Below are positions 54,050-63,635 of a stretch of DNA of 64,000 nucleotides, piece after piece. The position numbers and the translations under genes are program-made. This stretch comes from Cylindrodendrum hubeiense (Eukaryota; Ascomycota; Sordariomycetes; Hypocreales; Nectriaceae). Each line of letters begins with the position of its first letter. Positions within the stretch are counted from its first letter, which is position 1. Below the pieces are notes generated by a model. The model saw only the letters and a program-made list of their open reading frames with translations. It was not told the DNA's origin and did not search any database. The stretch is from positions 1-64,000 of the forward strand of contig JAANBB010000069.1 of the NCBI GenBank assembly GCA_014621425.1, in the 5' to 3' direction.

Positions 54050-55137
54050 ATGTTGAAGAATCTACTGGTCCTTGCCCTTGCGACGGTCGTCGTCAGCCGC
54101 CCGGCTGATGATGATGAAACGTCCAGCGTGACCGACGATGAGATGGGCCCCGCGGCTTTCATGTGGCCTCCGGATCGTGTCTGGTCTGGAGATATGGACA
54201 ACAGGGCTCCTTGTGGTTCCAAGTCTTCCGCCAGCAACTCCAACAGAACCGAGTTTCCTCTGAGTAAGCGGCATATTCTCCGAGTGTCAATTCGTTTCGT
54301 AGTACTAACAACTATTCTAGCCGGTGGAGCTCTTTCGCTTGTGGCTCAGGATGACTACTACAACGCAAAGATTAGCATCTCCTACTCTGAAGGTTAGTAA
54401 CCGATCCTCTCCGTTTGCTGCTGCTTGTATAGACTCCTCGTCAGCCGCCAGATTCTCCGGAACTGTTAATAACTCAACTTGTGAATGTAGATCCCACGTC
54501 CAACGACGACTTCACTACCCTGATCGAGGAGCAGAGCATTGCTGATCTCAACCCCGGTCACACCTGTGTCGACACCGGTGATCTCTCTGGATCCGCTTCG
54601 TCCGGTGGCAAGGCGACGTTCCAGATCATCTACAAGGCTGACTGGGACGCTCCCCACAACCAAACCTTCTACGCCTGTGCCGATGTCACCTTTGTGACCG
54701 AATCTGCCTTCGACTTCACTATTCCCTGCTTCAACGCCACCGAACCTGGCCAGGATGACAAGGCGGCCGGTGCAACGGCTGACGCGAGTGCAACCGCCAC
54801 TTGGAAGGCAGATGATGATGATGATGATTCTGATAGCGCCAGCTCCACCAAGGGTTCCAGCAGCTCCACCTCCACCCACGGTTCTACCAAGCTTGAAGAC
54901 ACTGGAAGCGGCTCGAAGAAGCTTGGTGGTGGCGCCATTGCCGGTATCGTCGTTGGTTCTGTTGCTGGTGTCGGTCTGATTCTGGTTGGAGCCTTCCTCC
55001 TTTGGCGTCGCCGCCAACAGAAGCAGCGCACTGAGCGTATCGCCCGTATGGAGAACAGCGCCCGTGACCACGAGTTTGCCACCAACAAGAACTCTACCAG
55101 TTCGCACAACAGCGTTCAGCTTAGAGATATGCCGTGA
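54050..55137 (+). CDS. BIM1-like (X325-type) copper-protein-fold surface protein with C-terminal membrane anchor
   Basis: Exons are 54050-54263, 54321-54392 and 54491-55137, giving 310 aa; an in-frame ATG also lies at 54035. A signal peptide ('LLVLALATVVVS') precedes an extracellular domain of the BIM1-like/X325 family: 'MGPAAFMWPPDRVWSGDMDN', 'APCGSKSS', 'NRTEFPLTGGALSLVAQDDYY' in parts, 'LIEEQSIADLNPGHTCVD' and 'QTFYACADVTFV'. Founding members bind copper through an N-terminal His and relate to LPMOs, but here the mature N-terminus (after the signal peptide, 'RPADDDE') has no His, so copper binding is doubtful. A Ser/Asp/Thr-rich linker with a run of aspartates leads to a single membrane helix ('IAGIVVGSVAGVGLILVGAF') and a basic cytosolic tail ('LLWRRRQQKQR'). 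This looks like a receptor-type layout. Confidence 0.8.
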
Positions 55138-57735
55138 GTCAGGAAAGGACGGGTTTAGGTTCCATGGTCTAGTCACTATCTAGTCGATCCCTATGCCTTA
55201 GGATTCGGCGAGAGACTTGTGCTACTGGGAGCCACTACAATGAAATCATGGGTGATGCTGAATGAATGGGGATCCGGTAGTTGAGTAATTGCAAATGACA
55301 TTAATGAGATTTACCTGATTTACATTGAACTGTTATCTAAGTGACTGTATGGTTGAATTTGAGTCAGTCAGACTCGATGCCCTCCTTCCTTTCCCAACCT
55401 CTATGGTATTAGAACTCAACTTTAGAGCCAAGGCAGCAGTTTACCTCTGTGGATGTAACTTGACCACAAGCAAGGCTACGAAGGGTTAGAGCGCTTGAGA
55501 ACCCTGGTCGAATTATGCTTCTTTATGTCACACTACCAATGGGCCCATGCATTATGTAGCATCCCATGGAGGGAGCCACCTTCCAGAGCTGCAAGGTCAC
55601 GTATTGACGAAGTGCCATTCGCTTGGTGGATGAACTGTGACTCAAAGCCAATGGCCGAGGATGGTCGGCCAACAAAGGCCGGAAACCGGAAGTGCCAACG
55701 CACCGACTCTTGAGATCCTGGGCATTGTTAGGGCTGCACCAACCACCTACCCAATGCCATGGGCCCCTGACCAAGGCACGGTTGGGGCGCCAAGTACCCT
55801 AGTTGCTGGGCATGCTGGCATACTGGAGGCGGTGGCGGGACCCGCGGCTCGTGAATCATCTTGGCGTTGAAGATGATTGCGGGCGTAATTATCCCATTGG
55901 ATTCCTTGTAACCGAGAGCGGAGAAGCATGGGGGCAGCTGTGGCACACACCTGAAGTGATCTTATCAATCGGTGGATAATTGGACAGCTTTAAGATGGGG
56001 ATTCGTAGGAACAGTCCTAATTACCCGACCCGCTAGACAGGTTGACAAGATATGCTTAGTGCGGTAGCGCGAGCTAGACAATTAAGCCAAGGCTCTATCG
56101 GCCGGTGAAGCGAGGCTGCTTCAGGCCTCTTGGCTTCAGGTGGAGTATTCGGGGGTTATGCTACAATCGGTAAGGGTTTAACCTAGAGGTTAAATTGACT
56201 TTTAGTCTCTGTATTCATATTTCACGCACTCGGCGTACCGGAATATCGGATGTAGGGGTGGCTCCGAGTTCGGCGGCGAGTATCTCGTATATGCCTGATC
56301 AACCCTGCCACCATCGTCAAGCGTCCATCTGCCTCAGAATCTGAATTCAATCGCACGTCTGTGCTGAAGCAAACGTCGATGCGAACGCTCGTAATTCCAC
56401 GTGGAGCGACAGCGCTAATCAATACTATTGATGCGCCACTGTGGAGAGAGACAGAATACTAACAAAGCAGCTAACGAAGCTGCAAGACGTTATCTCTGTC
56501 TGGTAAATATCGGTTGATCACTTCCAGTCTGTTGAAGAGGGTCCGATCATTCCGATCGAAAACCGTGCGTGCCAGGGATCCTTGTAGATTGATAACGTGA
56601 GGCCAGGGGTGAAAAGCACGCACATGATGCTCCGTACTTTTGCGTCCACATGGTAATTCCTTTAGTGGCCGGATCGGTAACAGGGATCTCTGTCGGATGG
56701 CACATCAAAATGGAAGAAAAAGCACACCGAGGTTGACGACGGTAAAGTGACATCTATCTGTCATGCAATTAGTCTGTCGGTGCTGTTCAACGGTCAAACC
56801 TAGTAGCCAATCTGCGCCTCGAAGAGAGCCTACCAGCCCACCGTAGAGACAGAATTTTGGGGCCCATTCTGCATTTGGCAATGCGTAAAGCAAAGCTCTG
56901 CAGCTATGCGCTAATAACCTTTTCTTCCATCGGGAGATCATCCGAGAGGTGGGCCGTTCCACTCGTGGGCGTAGCATGTCCATTTGCAGCAACATATCCC
57001 GCAAATGCCCATTCCATCTTATCAATCTGATTAGAACTTTTGACGGGCAGGGGTCAAGAGCACAGACTTGCTCATTTGAGCATGCCGTCTCCAAACTTGG
57101 CGAGAGGCGAATTCATCTCGCAGACGAGCGAATCAATGTGTGATGGAACACCAGCCTTGCATGGGCAGCCGCCCGCTCTCCACCGCGTGCCTATCGGTCC
57201 GTTTTTCGGCAGGGAGCGGCCTTGACCCATGCAGCAAAGGTCCCCATACTGATCCCGAGGACCCGCAAATCGAGCCTCACGACAAGGCGACGAACATGCT
57301 ACTTTCTTGGCGGGATTGGATGATGCGAGCAGATGCCACCTCATGAAGATCCATGCAGGTACGCTGGTTACCCTAGACTGGTATGCAGAAAGATATTCGT
57401 GTCGAAATCAATTAAAGGAAAATAGACAATGAAACGGAAAGAATCCAACACTCTGGTTAATGATTTGGAATTAAATATGTGTAAAGAATTGAAACGAGAG
57501 ACTTAAATCATGCAGATACTTGTGAATGAATGTGGTGTAAAATAACGTCCCTCCATCTCAAAGGACAATGCAGTTAATTGTTACTCACAGCCAAAGTGTA
57601 CCAATGCTCACTACCCTGAACAGACTACAAGAAACGCCCGTCACAGCCGGATTTGTTCTTGCCTCACTCAGACGTTCTCCATAGAAAACCCTGTCTCTTA
57701 CCCATGTTATTCGAGCGCCGCTTCGTGGTTGATGC
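55138..57735. other. 2.6-kb gene-poor region
   Basis: No gene is supported. ORFs are short, several begin with TTG, and none shows motif or intron support. Base composition is mixed, with an AT-rich part at 57400-57560 that may be the 3' flank of the next minus-strand gene. I see no transposon ends or long repeats. Confidence 0.5.
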
Positions 57736-58737
57736 TTAGCCCCCCGGCGTCGGATTGACAGTCTCTTTGACACCCCAGAAAAATGCACAGTCCTGGGACC
57801 CTAAAGTGCTTGACATGTGCGCGTTTGCCGTCATATTGGTCGTGGATCCGATTTCCATTTCGAGCTCGAGACCCACGTTGTTTTCCACGGCGCACTGCAC
57901 TAGGCGGTTGACATGGCACTGGACCTCGGTAACGAACTCGATAAAGAGTGCGGCGTGATCCGGCTCCATCGACGGGGACATGAGATTCTTGGCGGGCCCG
58001 GCGATTCCCGTCGCGGTCGACATGCCAACAATGACACCTATCTTATCGGGAACGGTGTGTATGAAGGCAGAGCGGGTCAATACTGGGGCTATTTTACCAC
58101 AGACGCCACCTAGGATCCCGAAGCAGGCACCTTCTTTCACAGCCTGGCCAATACCATTCAACAGGTTTTTGTTATCCCCCATTGTCAGTGTCCGTGTGTC
58201 TTGACGATCGTAGCTGGTCAGATCTCGTGCCGGAATGCCCTCGTCCGGGCTGCGGGAACGAGTCCCAGGCGGGGGGATGACACGGAAGGAGAATTTGAAG
58301 AACATGCGGCGTTGCTCCTTAGCATCTAAACCTTGGAAATTGAACCCATCGTGGATGTCGAAGAAGACTCGGTTGTGGGAGGTGAAGGCGGTGTTTGCAC
58401 GAAGACAGCAGACGACGTTGTCGAGGGCACTTCCGATGTATTGAATAACCGTCTTGCGATAGAACTGTTGCGTTGGATACAGGTGGATGGTCGCGGTCAT
58501 TTTGTCTGCGTCCCAGTAGTTGCCTGTGACCTTTGTGACAACTGAACCAAGGATGCCGGTTGTAGTTGTACCAGCGGCGAAACCGAGCCATCCAAGAGGA
58601 AACAAGGCAGCTATTGTAGGAGCGGCGACAACAGCGACGACCCCCCCGATAACAGAAGCCGCGATGATTGCCTTCCAATTGCGTCGCTTATCGCAAACGC
58701 GAGACTGTCCATTGGTGTTGAGAGTTAATTCGGACAT
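57736..58737 (-). CDS. 333-aa protein with IFI6/IFI27-like hydrophobic N-terminal region
   Basis: The ATG at 58737 gives a single-exon protein of 333 aa; the frame is open upstream but that sequence is not protein-like. Residues 20-70 form a Gly/Ala-rich hydrophobic hairpin ('AAPTIAALFPLGWLGFAAGT', then 'TTTGILGSVVTKVTGN'), which resembles the interferon-induced 6-16 (IFI6/IFI27/ISG12) family domain, known to insert in membranes of mitochondria or ER in animals. Later parts ('TATIHLYPTQQFYRKTVIQY', 'HNRVFFDIHDGFNFQGLDAK') look like a soluble beta-rich domain, and a second Gly-rich stretch ('ACFGILGGVCGKIAPVLTRS') follows. The resemblance is by pattern only. No partner gene is obvious, though a HET-domain gene lies next on the same strand. 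Confidence 0.62.
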   Translation of the reverse strand: MSELTLNTNGQSRVCDKRRNWKAIIAASVIGGVVAVVAAPTIAALFPLGWLGFAAGTTTTGILGSVVTKVTGNYWDADKMTATIHLYPTQQFYRKTVIQYIGSALDNVVCCLRANTAFTSHNRVFFDIHDGFNFQGLDAKEQRRMFFKFSFRVIPPPGTRSRSPDEGIPARDLTSYDRQDTRTLTMGDNKNLLNGIGQAVKEGACFGILGGVCGKIAPVLTRSAFIHTVPDKIGVIVGMSTATGIAGPAKNLMSPSMEPDHAALFIEFVTEVQCHVNRLVQCAVENNVGLELEMEIGSTTNMTANAHMSSTLGSQDCAFFWGVKETVNPTPGG

Positions 58738-59799
58738 GGTGAACGAACTGTCTAAGCAGACTGACTTATCGTATTGGTGAAGAAGGTGACGAGTGGATAA
58801 GTAGAGGAAATTGCAAGTGACTGCCCAACGGGCTCTAAATGGAGGCTTCTGAGCTGTATTTGAGTACGTGAATAAGGCGGCGAGTCGCAAACAAGGCGAC
58901 CTGTTGCCTTCCCGGCCGTTTCCAAACATGGGCGGGATTTTAGCCAACGGGCGCAAACACGCCCGGTAATTTATGCTCTCCAATGAAATCTTTACTCAAA
59001 TGCGTATTGGTTGCCCCCCAAGGACGTAGTCAGAACCAACATGTTGCAGAGGCCAGTTTCGAGACCCAGGAAAAACCAATAGTCAGCTTGCTAACCAGAG
59101 TGGTGGCGCGGGAAGTCCAATACCCGAAAGGCATCCAATTCAGTGCAACCACTGGTGAATCTTGATAGATCTAATTGGAGAGAAATCTCGGCGAGGGCAA
59201 TGGAATTAGGCACCGGGCACCGGGGAATTGGAAGGGCAGAGAGAGTTGTCGTGGAAAGGTGGCAGGCTCGCGGACAAACGTGGCTGAGCAGTTGCTACTC
59301 TTTGGGAGCAGACCCTTGAAAATATTGTTGGTTTAGAAGGAGAGAGAAATGGAGTTGTTCCCGCTGTTGATCCATTGTTTGCCACTCAGCTTGCCTCGTA
59401 CTCCCTCGAGTTTCTGGTGGCCGTTTGTGTTCAGGCTGGTAATGGGCTCTTCCACGGGGGACGTAAAGACATTTATCTCTTGGTGCGTGAGGTGCTATCG
59501 GATGGCTGTTAGGAACGCCAAAGGATAAGACTATGCGAATCGAGCATATTGAGAGAAAGGTTGTACTATAAACTGTGAAAATACTAACAAAGCAGAATGA
59601 GCCCTTTGATTTATTTTAGTGTGGTTCACATGCTTAAGCTGCATTTTAGTGGCTAATTTTATTATGATAATTGAGCAACCATCATTCTCATCCTCATCCT
59701 CCATATCGTTGTGGCAGCAACAGTAGCTGTGGCTAGATAATTGATCCAATGTGCGATATTAAGCACAAAGCGTCACCCTATCCCACTTCTTGAAGATGA
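58738..59799. other. Intergenic region between IFI6-like and HET genes
   Basis: No gene is supported. It contains the promoter of the minus-strand IFI6-like gene (left) and the 3' flank of the HET gene (right), which is AT-rich. Confidence 0.5.
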
Positions 59800-61296
59800 C
59801 TATAAAATGGTGTATTCTCTCGTCTCTGTTTCAGACCACCACGACTTGTACTCGTCGGTTTTCTTAATGCCTTGAAAAATGCCCACGCGGGTATAGAATT
59901 CGTTGCTGAACTCGGAGGGAACAAGAATAAGCCCACATAGTGGCAGTTTCTTGACAGTGATCATGATTAACAAGTGAACTGATTCGGCATTCTCTATAGC
60001 CTCGACCGCTGCGGCATTCTCGTTGTCAAAGGAGCAGTTAGCAACGGAAATCTTTCCCCTCGAGGATCTGGCGATTAGTGTGTGTTGATCTTTAACAGTG
60101 GCCTCGAAAAGCCTCGAAGGCCCTGAAATAGTAAGTTGGCCAGAAACAAGCGGACCAAATATGTCGCTCGTCGCCGGGTCGGTGCTGCAGTGTATAATAT
60201 TTGCAACCCGATGTCCTGCTTCGGGTTTTCTTGCCTCTCGGACGAGCAAGTCGCAGACTATGGAGTCATTTGCAGCCCAAGACCAAGATGGTGCCCTGTA
60301 CCACTCTGCCATTCCCCTTTTGGGACAAGCGAAAAATGCCCCCCATCCATTCTGATGTCGCCAGAGCAGGCTGGCATAGAGGTCCAGTTCCCACATCCCG
60401 GCCAAATAACGCCCATTGCCTTGGTTGGTCAGACTGTCGAACCGACGAGCCAAGCCTGAGATTGCCGACAGCTTGTCATCTGGATTAGTCAAATCACGGG
60501 CAGAATAGTTCTGAACCAACGTAAACCAATCCGCAATATTCGGCTGCATGGGCTGTCGCGGTAGCCGGTACTTGTAAATGCGGTGCCACGAAGTCTGCGA
60601 TTGCCCAGCAGGGAAGTATTTGCTCCATTGTGAAGCACTGCAGATGAAGACAATATACTCTTTCGTGTAAACAAGAAGGCGGGCTGACAACAGCCATTCC
60701 TGCAATGCCCAGGCACGGCTGTTGATTGGCTCGTCCTTGAACTTCTTGGTAACCGCGGATTCCGTAGAGAACAAGCCACCATGGGAGTCATCCGCAGAAG
60801 CCGCTACGATGGTGCAGAATGAGTTGCCATAGACGAATTGCATCCGAGCACTTTCGAGCTGCCAATCGAGCCGCGCCTCGTCATCATCCCCTTGGAGTAT
60901 GCAGAGCGCATCGATCCACAGATAGCGACAGTCCAGCGCTCTCGTGACCCTAACAGCATCCTGCATCGTAGCTGGCATCTCAGTGAGGGCGAATCCACTT
61001 TGCCTTGCAGACAGAGATGCTAGGGTAGTTACGAAATGGTTGCTTTGCCCCCAGCAGTAGGACAATGCGACATATCGGTCTACCTCGGTACCGAGCGCTT
61101 TAAGCTCCTCGGTGGCAACGAGGCGGATGATTTGAGGGTCGGATCCACCCACATAAAGAAGGCGTGTTGGAAGGTCTGCTGTTGAGTTGGTGGAACCGCA
61201 GTCGTGGTCTTTGACGCAGGCTGACAGGCATTGTTGGACATGGAGGAATGCCTCTGCGGAGTCTTGGCTACCGGGCTTGTCATATATTAGTGACAT
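59800..61296 (-). CDS. HET-domain (heterokaryon incompatibility) protein
   Basis: This intron-less gene encodes 498 aa. The HET domain, which shares ancestry with TIR domains and triggers cell death on non-self recognition in fungi, is visible as 'DRYVALSYCWGQ' (residues 73-84), 'MPATMQDAVRVTRALDCRYL' and 'WIDALCILQGDDDEARLDW' (127-145), then 'MQFVYGNSFCTIVAASADDSHGGLFS' in parts and 'SRAWALQEWLLSARLLVYTKE'. The residues after about 250 are variable, as usual, and lack WD40, ankyrin or NACHT repeats. The domain starts about 70 residues in; that preceding piece has three Cys and is ordinary for the family. The ATG at 61296 is the first in frame. Whether it acts in incompatibility cannot be told from sequence. 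Confidence 0.92.
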   Translation of the reverse strand: MSLIYDKPGSQDSAEAFLHVQQCLSACVKDHDCGSTNSTADLPTRLLYVGGSDPQIIRLVATEELKALGTEVDRYVALSYCWGQSNHFVTTLASLSARQSGFALTEMPATMQDAVRVTRALDCRYLWIDALCILQGDDDEARLDWQLESARMQFVYGNSFCTIVAASADDSHGGLFSTESAVTKKFKDEPINSRAWALQEWLLSARLLVYTKEYIVFICSASQWSKYFPAGQSQTSWHRIYKYRLPRQPMQPNIADWFTLVQNYSARDLTNPDDKLSAISGLARRFDSLTNQGNGRYLAGMWELDLYASLLWRHQNGWGAFFACPKRGMAEWYRAPSWSWAANDSIVCDLLVREARKPEAGHRVANIIHCSTDPATSDIFGPLVSGQLTISGPSRLFEATVKDQHTLIARSSRGKISVANCSFDNENAAAVEAIENAESVHLLIMITVKKLPLCGLILVPSEFSNEFYTRVGIFQGIKKTDEYKSWWSETETREYTIL

Positions 61297-61641
61297 TTTG
61301 CTTATGGACTATGCCAATAAAAGCACTGCCTGATTTTTCCTCTTTAGAATCCGTGTTCGAAGAGGAGGGGAAGCTGCGTCAGATTGTCAAGTTATAGCCT
61401 GACCTCATAAGAGGCCTCACAATGTGGAGTGGCAAACCGGATGACACGTGATCTCCCCGGCTTACCTATTTCAGTTGAGCAATCAGGATTCTGTTCACTG
61501 CTGCGAGAAGAGTCTGACTTGTAAAACGTATTATTACTTGGTTATTTCAAGATTAGGTCAAAGCAAACCTCCACCTCCCGTCCCTGTCTATGCCGATGGT
61601 GTGATGCGCCAATGAAAATGAGAAAAATAGCCAGACGAAAT
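61297..61641. other. Short intergenic region before the SRPBCC gene
   Basis: This holds the promoter of the HET gene and the 3' flank of the SRPBCC-fold gene. No other feature is seen. Confidence 0.45.
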
Positions 61642-62205
61642 TTAATGGTAGATCTGAGAGGACTTTTCGGCCTCCTTCTTTAGAGCGGCATTGAATGTCT
61701 TCCAGTTTTCCGAGGGTTCGTATTTCTTGTTTCTCCACGGCCAAAGCAAGGCGGTCAAGAGACCAGTGAACTTCTCGCTCTGGATAAACGTGGTACCTCC
61801 TGGGTTCTCCTTGCTTGGAGAGAAATAAAACCAATGCTTTCCGGTTATGATGACAGATAATGAGCCCTCCCAAATGAAGCATTCGGGCGAATTTTCCTAG
61901 ACGGCTTAGAATAGATCAAGTGCGAAGCTAGTTTGGGAGACTTACTGCCACAACCGGACGGAATACCATTCCATGCATGTTGACCTTGAGGCGGTCTCCT
62001 ATTTGCAACTCGGACGGCTTTTCTGCTTCGATAGGCTCGACAGTCCAGCCTTTATGCCATTGGTCATACCGAGCAAAGTCCAGGAACTGCAAGTAATTAG
62101 CACACTATTTGATTGGGTTCGACGTGGAATACATACCACTAATCGGACAGTGGCTGGTGGGGCTAGGATCTCGATCTGGGCAGATACGGAATGGGTCGAC
62201 GCCAT
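61642..62205 (-). CDS. SRPBCC (START/polyketide-cyclase-like) fold protein
   Basis: Three exons, 62137-62205, 61946-62086 and 61642-61896 (minus strand), each a whole number of codons, encode 154 aa. Donors are GTATGT and GTAAGT. The order of elements matches the small helix-grip SRPBCC proteins: 'VSAQIEILAPPATVRLVVFLDFARYDQW' in parts, a central 'LQIGDRLKVNMHGMVFRPVV', then 'FIWEGSL', 'HWFYFSPSKENPGGTTFIQSE' (in parts) and the long C-terminal helix 'WKTFNAALKKEAEKS'. Such proteins bind hydrophobic ligands in a cavity; the ligand is unknown. It is divergent from the NAD(P)-binding protein gene, and the two could be co-regulated. Confidence 0.8.
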
Positions 62206-62650
62206 GGTTTCGGGAAGGGTATTGGTAGATGATGAGTGGGTGTTGTTGGATGTCAAGAGGCAGTATCAAGATGCAGTATGTATGAGACTGAATTGAATGC
62301 CATTATGCAAGGGCTCTTTATAGATTTGTCGCGTCATTTGCATTGATTTGCATTGATCGACTTTCAGTGAGTGCCGAAGCCACGGAGCCACTGAAGCCAC
62401 TGACCCCTGGCGCCACCAACTCCACTGAGCGCGACGTTGCACCGACTGGCCAATGACAGGGTGCAAAATACGCCCAGCCGGCGAAATGGCACACCCGACC
62501 CAGTGGATGCGCGAAAAAATGCCGAGCGGCTGGTCACGTGGACGTACCCCAGGTGCTCGCGCATTTCTCGGCCTCGGCCAGGATTCGGCCGCCTCGTGGT
62601 CCAGTCGCAAGCCACAGCAGTTATCAACCCGTCGTGTCCGCAGATTAAGG

Positions 62651-62661
62651 ATATATATAAG
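62651..62661 (+). promoter_or_regulatory. Likely TATA box (ATATATATAAG)
   Basis: A strong TATA element upstream of the CAC-rich leader and the 62910 start codon. Confidence 0.55.
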
Positions 62662-62789
62662 GCACATTGGCTGCCCGCTTAATGGAAATGAGGAAATAGA
62701 CACACAGCAATCTCAAACACCAAACATCCAACTTGACATCTACTCTTGAAGCCTCCTCTTGGTAACTTCAATCACCCAACCTGCATCAC

Positions 62790-62909
62790 CGGAACACTAC
62801 CACTACCACTACCACCCACTACCATCACTACAACCACCACATCCACACTACCAACACTAAAATCACCACATCCACCACCACAACCACCACAATCACCACA
62901 ATCACCACC
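62790..62909. repeat. CCA/CAC/ACA-rich microsatellite reaching the start codon
   Basis: Degenerate CCACTA, ACCACC and ATCACCACA units run for about 120 bp on the plus strand and end directly at ATCACCACC ATG. It is probably the transcribed 5' leader; C/A-rich leaders are common in fungi, but this one is unusually regular. Confidence 0.75.
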
Positions 62910-63635
62910 ATGTCATTCAAGACGATCGCTTTCTTTGGCGCTAGCGCTGGCGTTGGTAACTCGGCACTCAAGCACACCCTCGCTGCAGGCCACCAATGCA
63001 TCGCCCTTCTCCGAACGCCCTCAAAGCTCACCGGCACCATGTCACCCGAATCGAACCCCAACCTCCGCGTGGTCCAGGGCGACGTGAAAAACGCCGCTGA
63101 TGTTATTCAGTGTCTTACGAAAGCAGACGGAAACCTTGTCGACGAGATTGTCTTCACCGTCGGCGCCGTGCCTGACTTCTCCAAGATGAGCCTCGGCGAC
63201 CCGGTGGTCTGCAGGACAGGCATGGCTGCTGTCCTGGAGTCGCTGGCTAAGCTCCGAGCTGGCGGCGCTACCGGTAGACCCCTGCTCATTGGAGTGAGCA
63301 CTACCGGCATGTCTCGCTTCGGCCGCGACTTTCCCCTTTTGTTGATTCCGGTTTATCACTGGGCGCTCAAGGCCGCTCACCAGGACAAGGGAGCCATGGA
63401 GAACAGTATGGCTGAGAGCGGCGAAGACTTCACCGTTGTCCGCGCCAGTCTTTTGGTCAACGGTGCCACAGACAAGAAGATCCGAGTGGGAATCGAGGAC
63501 CTAAAGACCGGACGAGAGGCAACTGCTATTGGGTACACCATCTCCAGAGAGGACGCAGGAAAGTGGATTGCAGATAATCTTCTGCTCAAGAGAGAGTCCA
63601 AATACGTCAACAAGTTTGCAACCATCACATATTAA
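62910..63635 (+). CDS. NAD(P)-binding Rossmann-fold protein (NmrA/SDR-like)
   Basis: This intron-less gene encodes 241 aa. The dinucleotide-binding motif 'IAFFGASAGVGNSALKHTLA' lies at residues 6-25, with the spaced glycines of atypical SDR/NmrA-like proteins. 'VVQGDVKNAADVIQCL' gives the Asp after the fourth strand, and 'VDEIVFTVGAVP' the fifth strand. 'FTVVRASLLVNG' and 'REDAGKWIADNLL' match the C-terminal part of the NAD(P)-binding family PF13460. A classical SDR YxxxK is not obvious, so it may be a sensor or an atypical reductase. The start is supported by the immediate ACC ATG T context and the open frame. The start follows a C/A-rich leader, and the gene faces away from the SRPBCC gene. 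Confidence 0.82.
   Translation: MSFKTIAFFGASAGVGNSALKHTLAAGHQCIALLRTPSKLTGTMSPESNPNLRVVQGDVKNAADVIQCLTKADGNLVDEIVFTVGAVPDFSKMSLGDPVVCRTGMAAVLESLAKLRAGGATGRPLLIGVSTTGMSRFGRDFPLLLIPVYHWALKAAHQDKGAMENSMAESGEDFTVVRASLLVNGATDKKIRVGIEDLKTGREATAIGYTISREDAGKWIADNLLLKRESKYVNKFATITY

Larger units (their letters stand above)
62206..62909. promoter_or_regulatory. Divergent promoter region of SRPBCC and NAD(P)-binding genes
   Basis: The 704 bp contain a TATATATAAG at about 62651-62661 on the plus strand, about 250 bp before the NAD(P)-binding protein start, and a long CAC/ACC simple repeat next to that start. Confidence 0.55.

Noticed and set aside
56705..57094. 129-aa minus-strand frame in the 2.6-kb gap
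   Set aside because: It begins at TTG, has no homologous-looking segment and no splice context.
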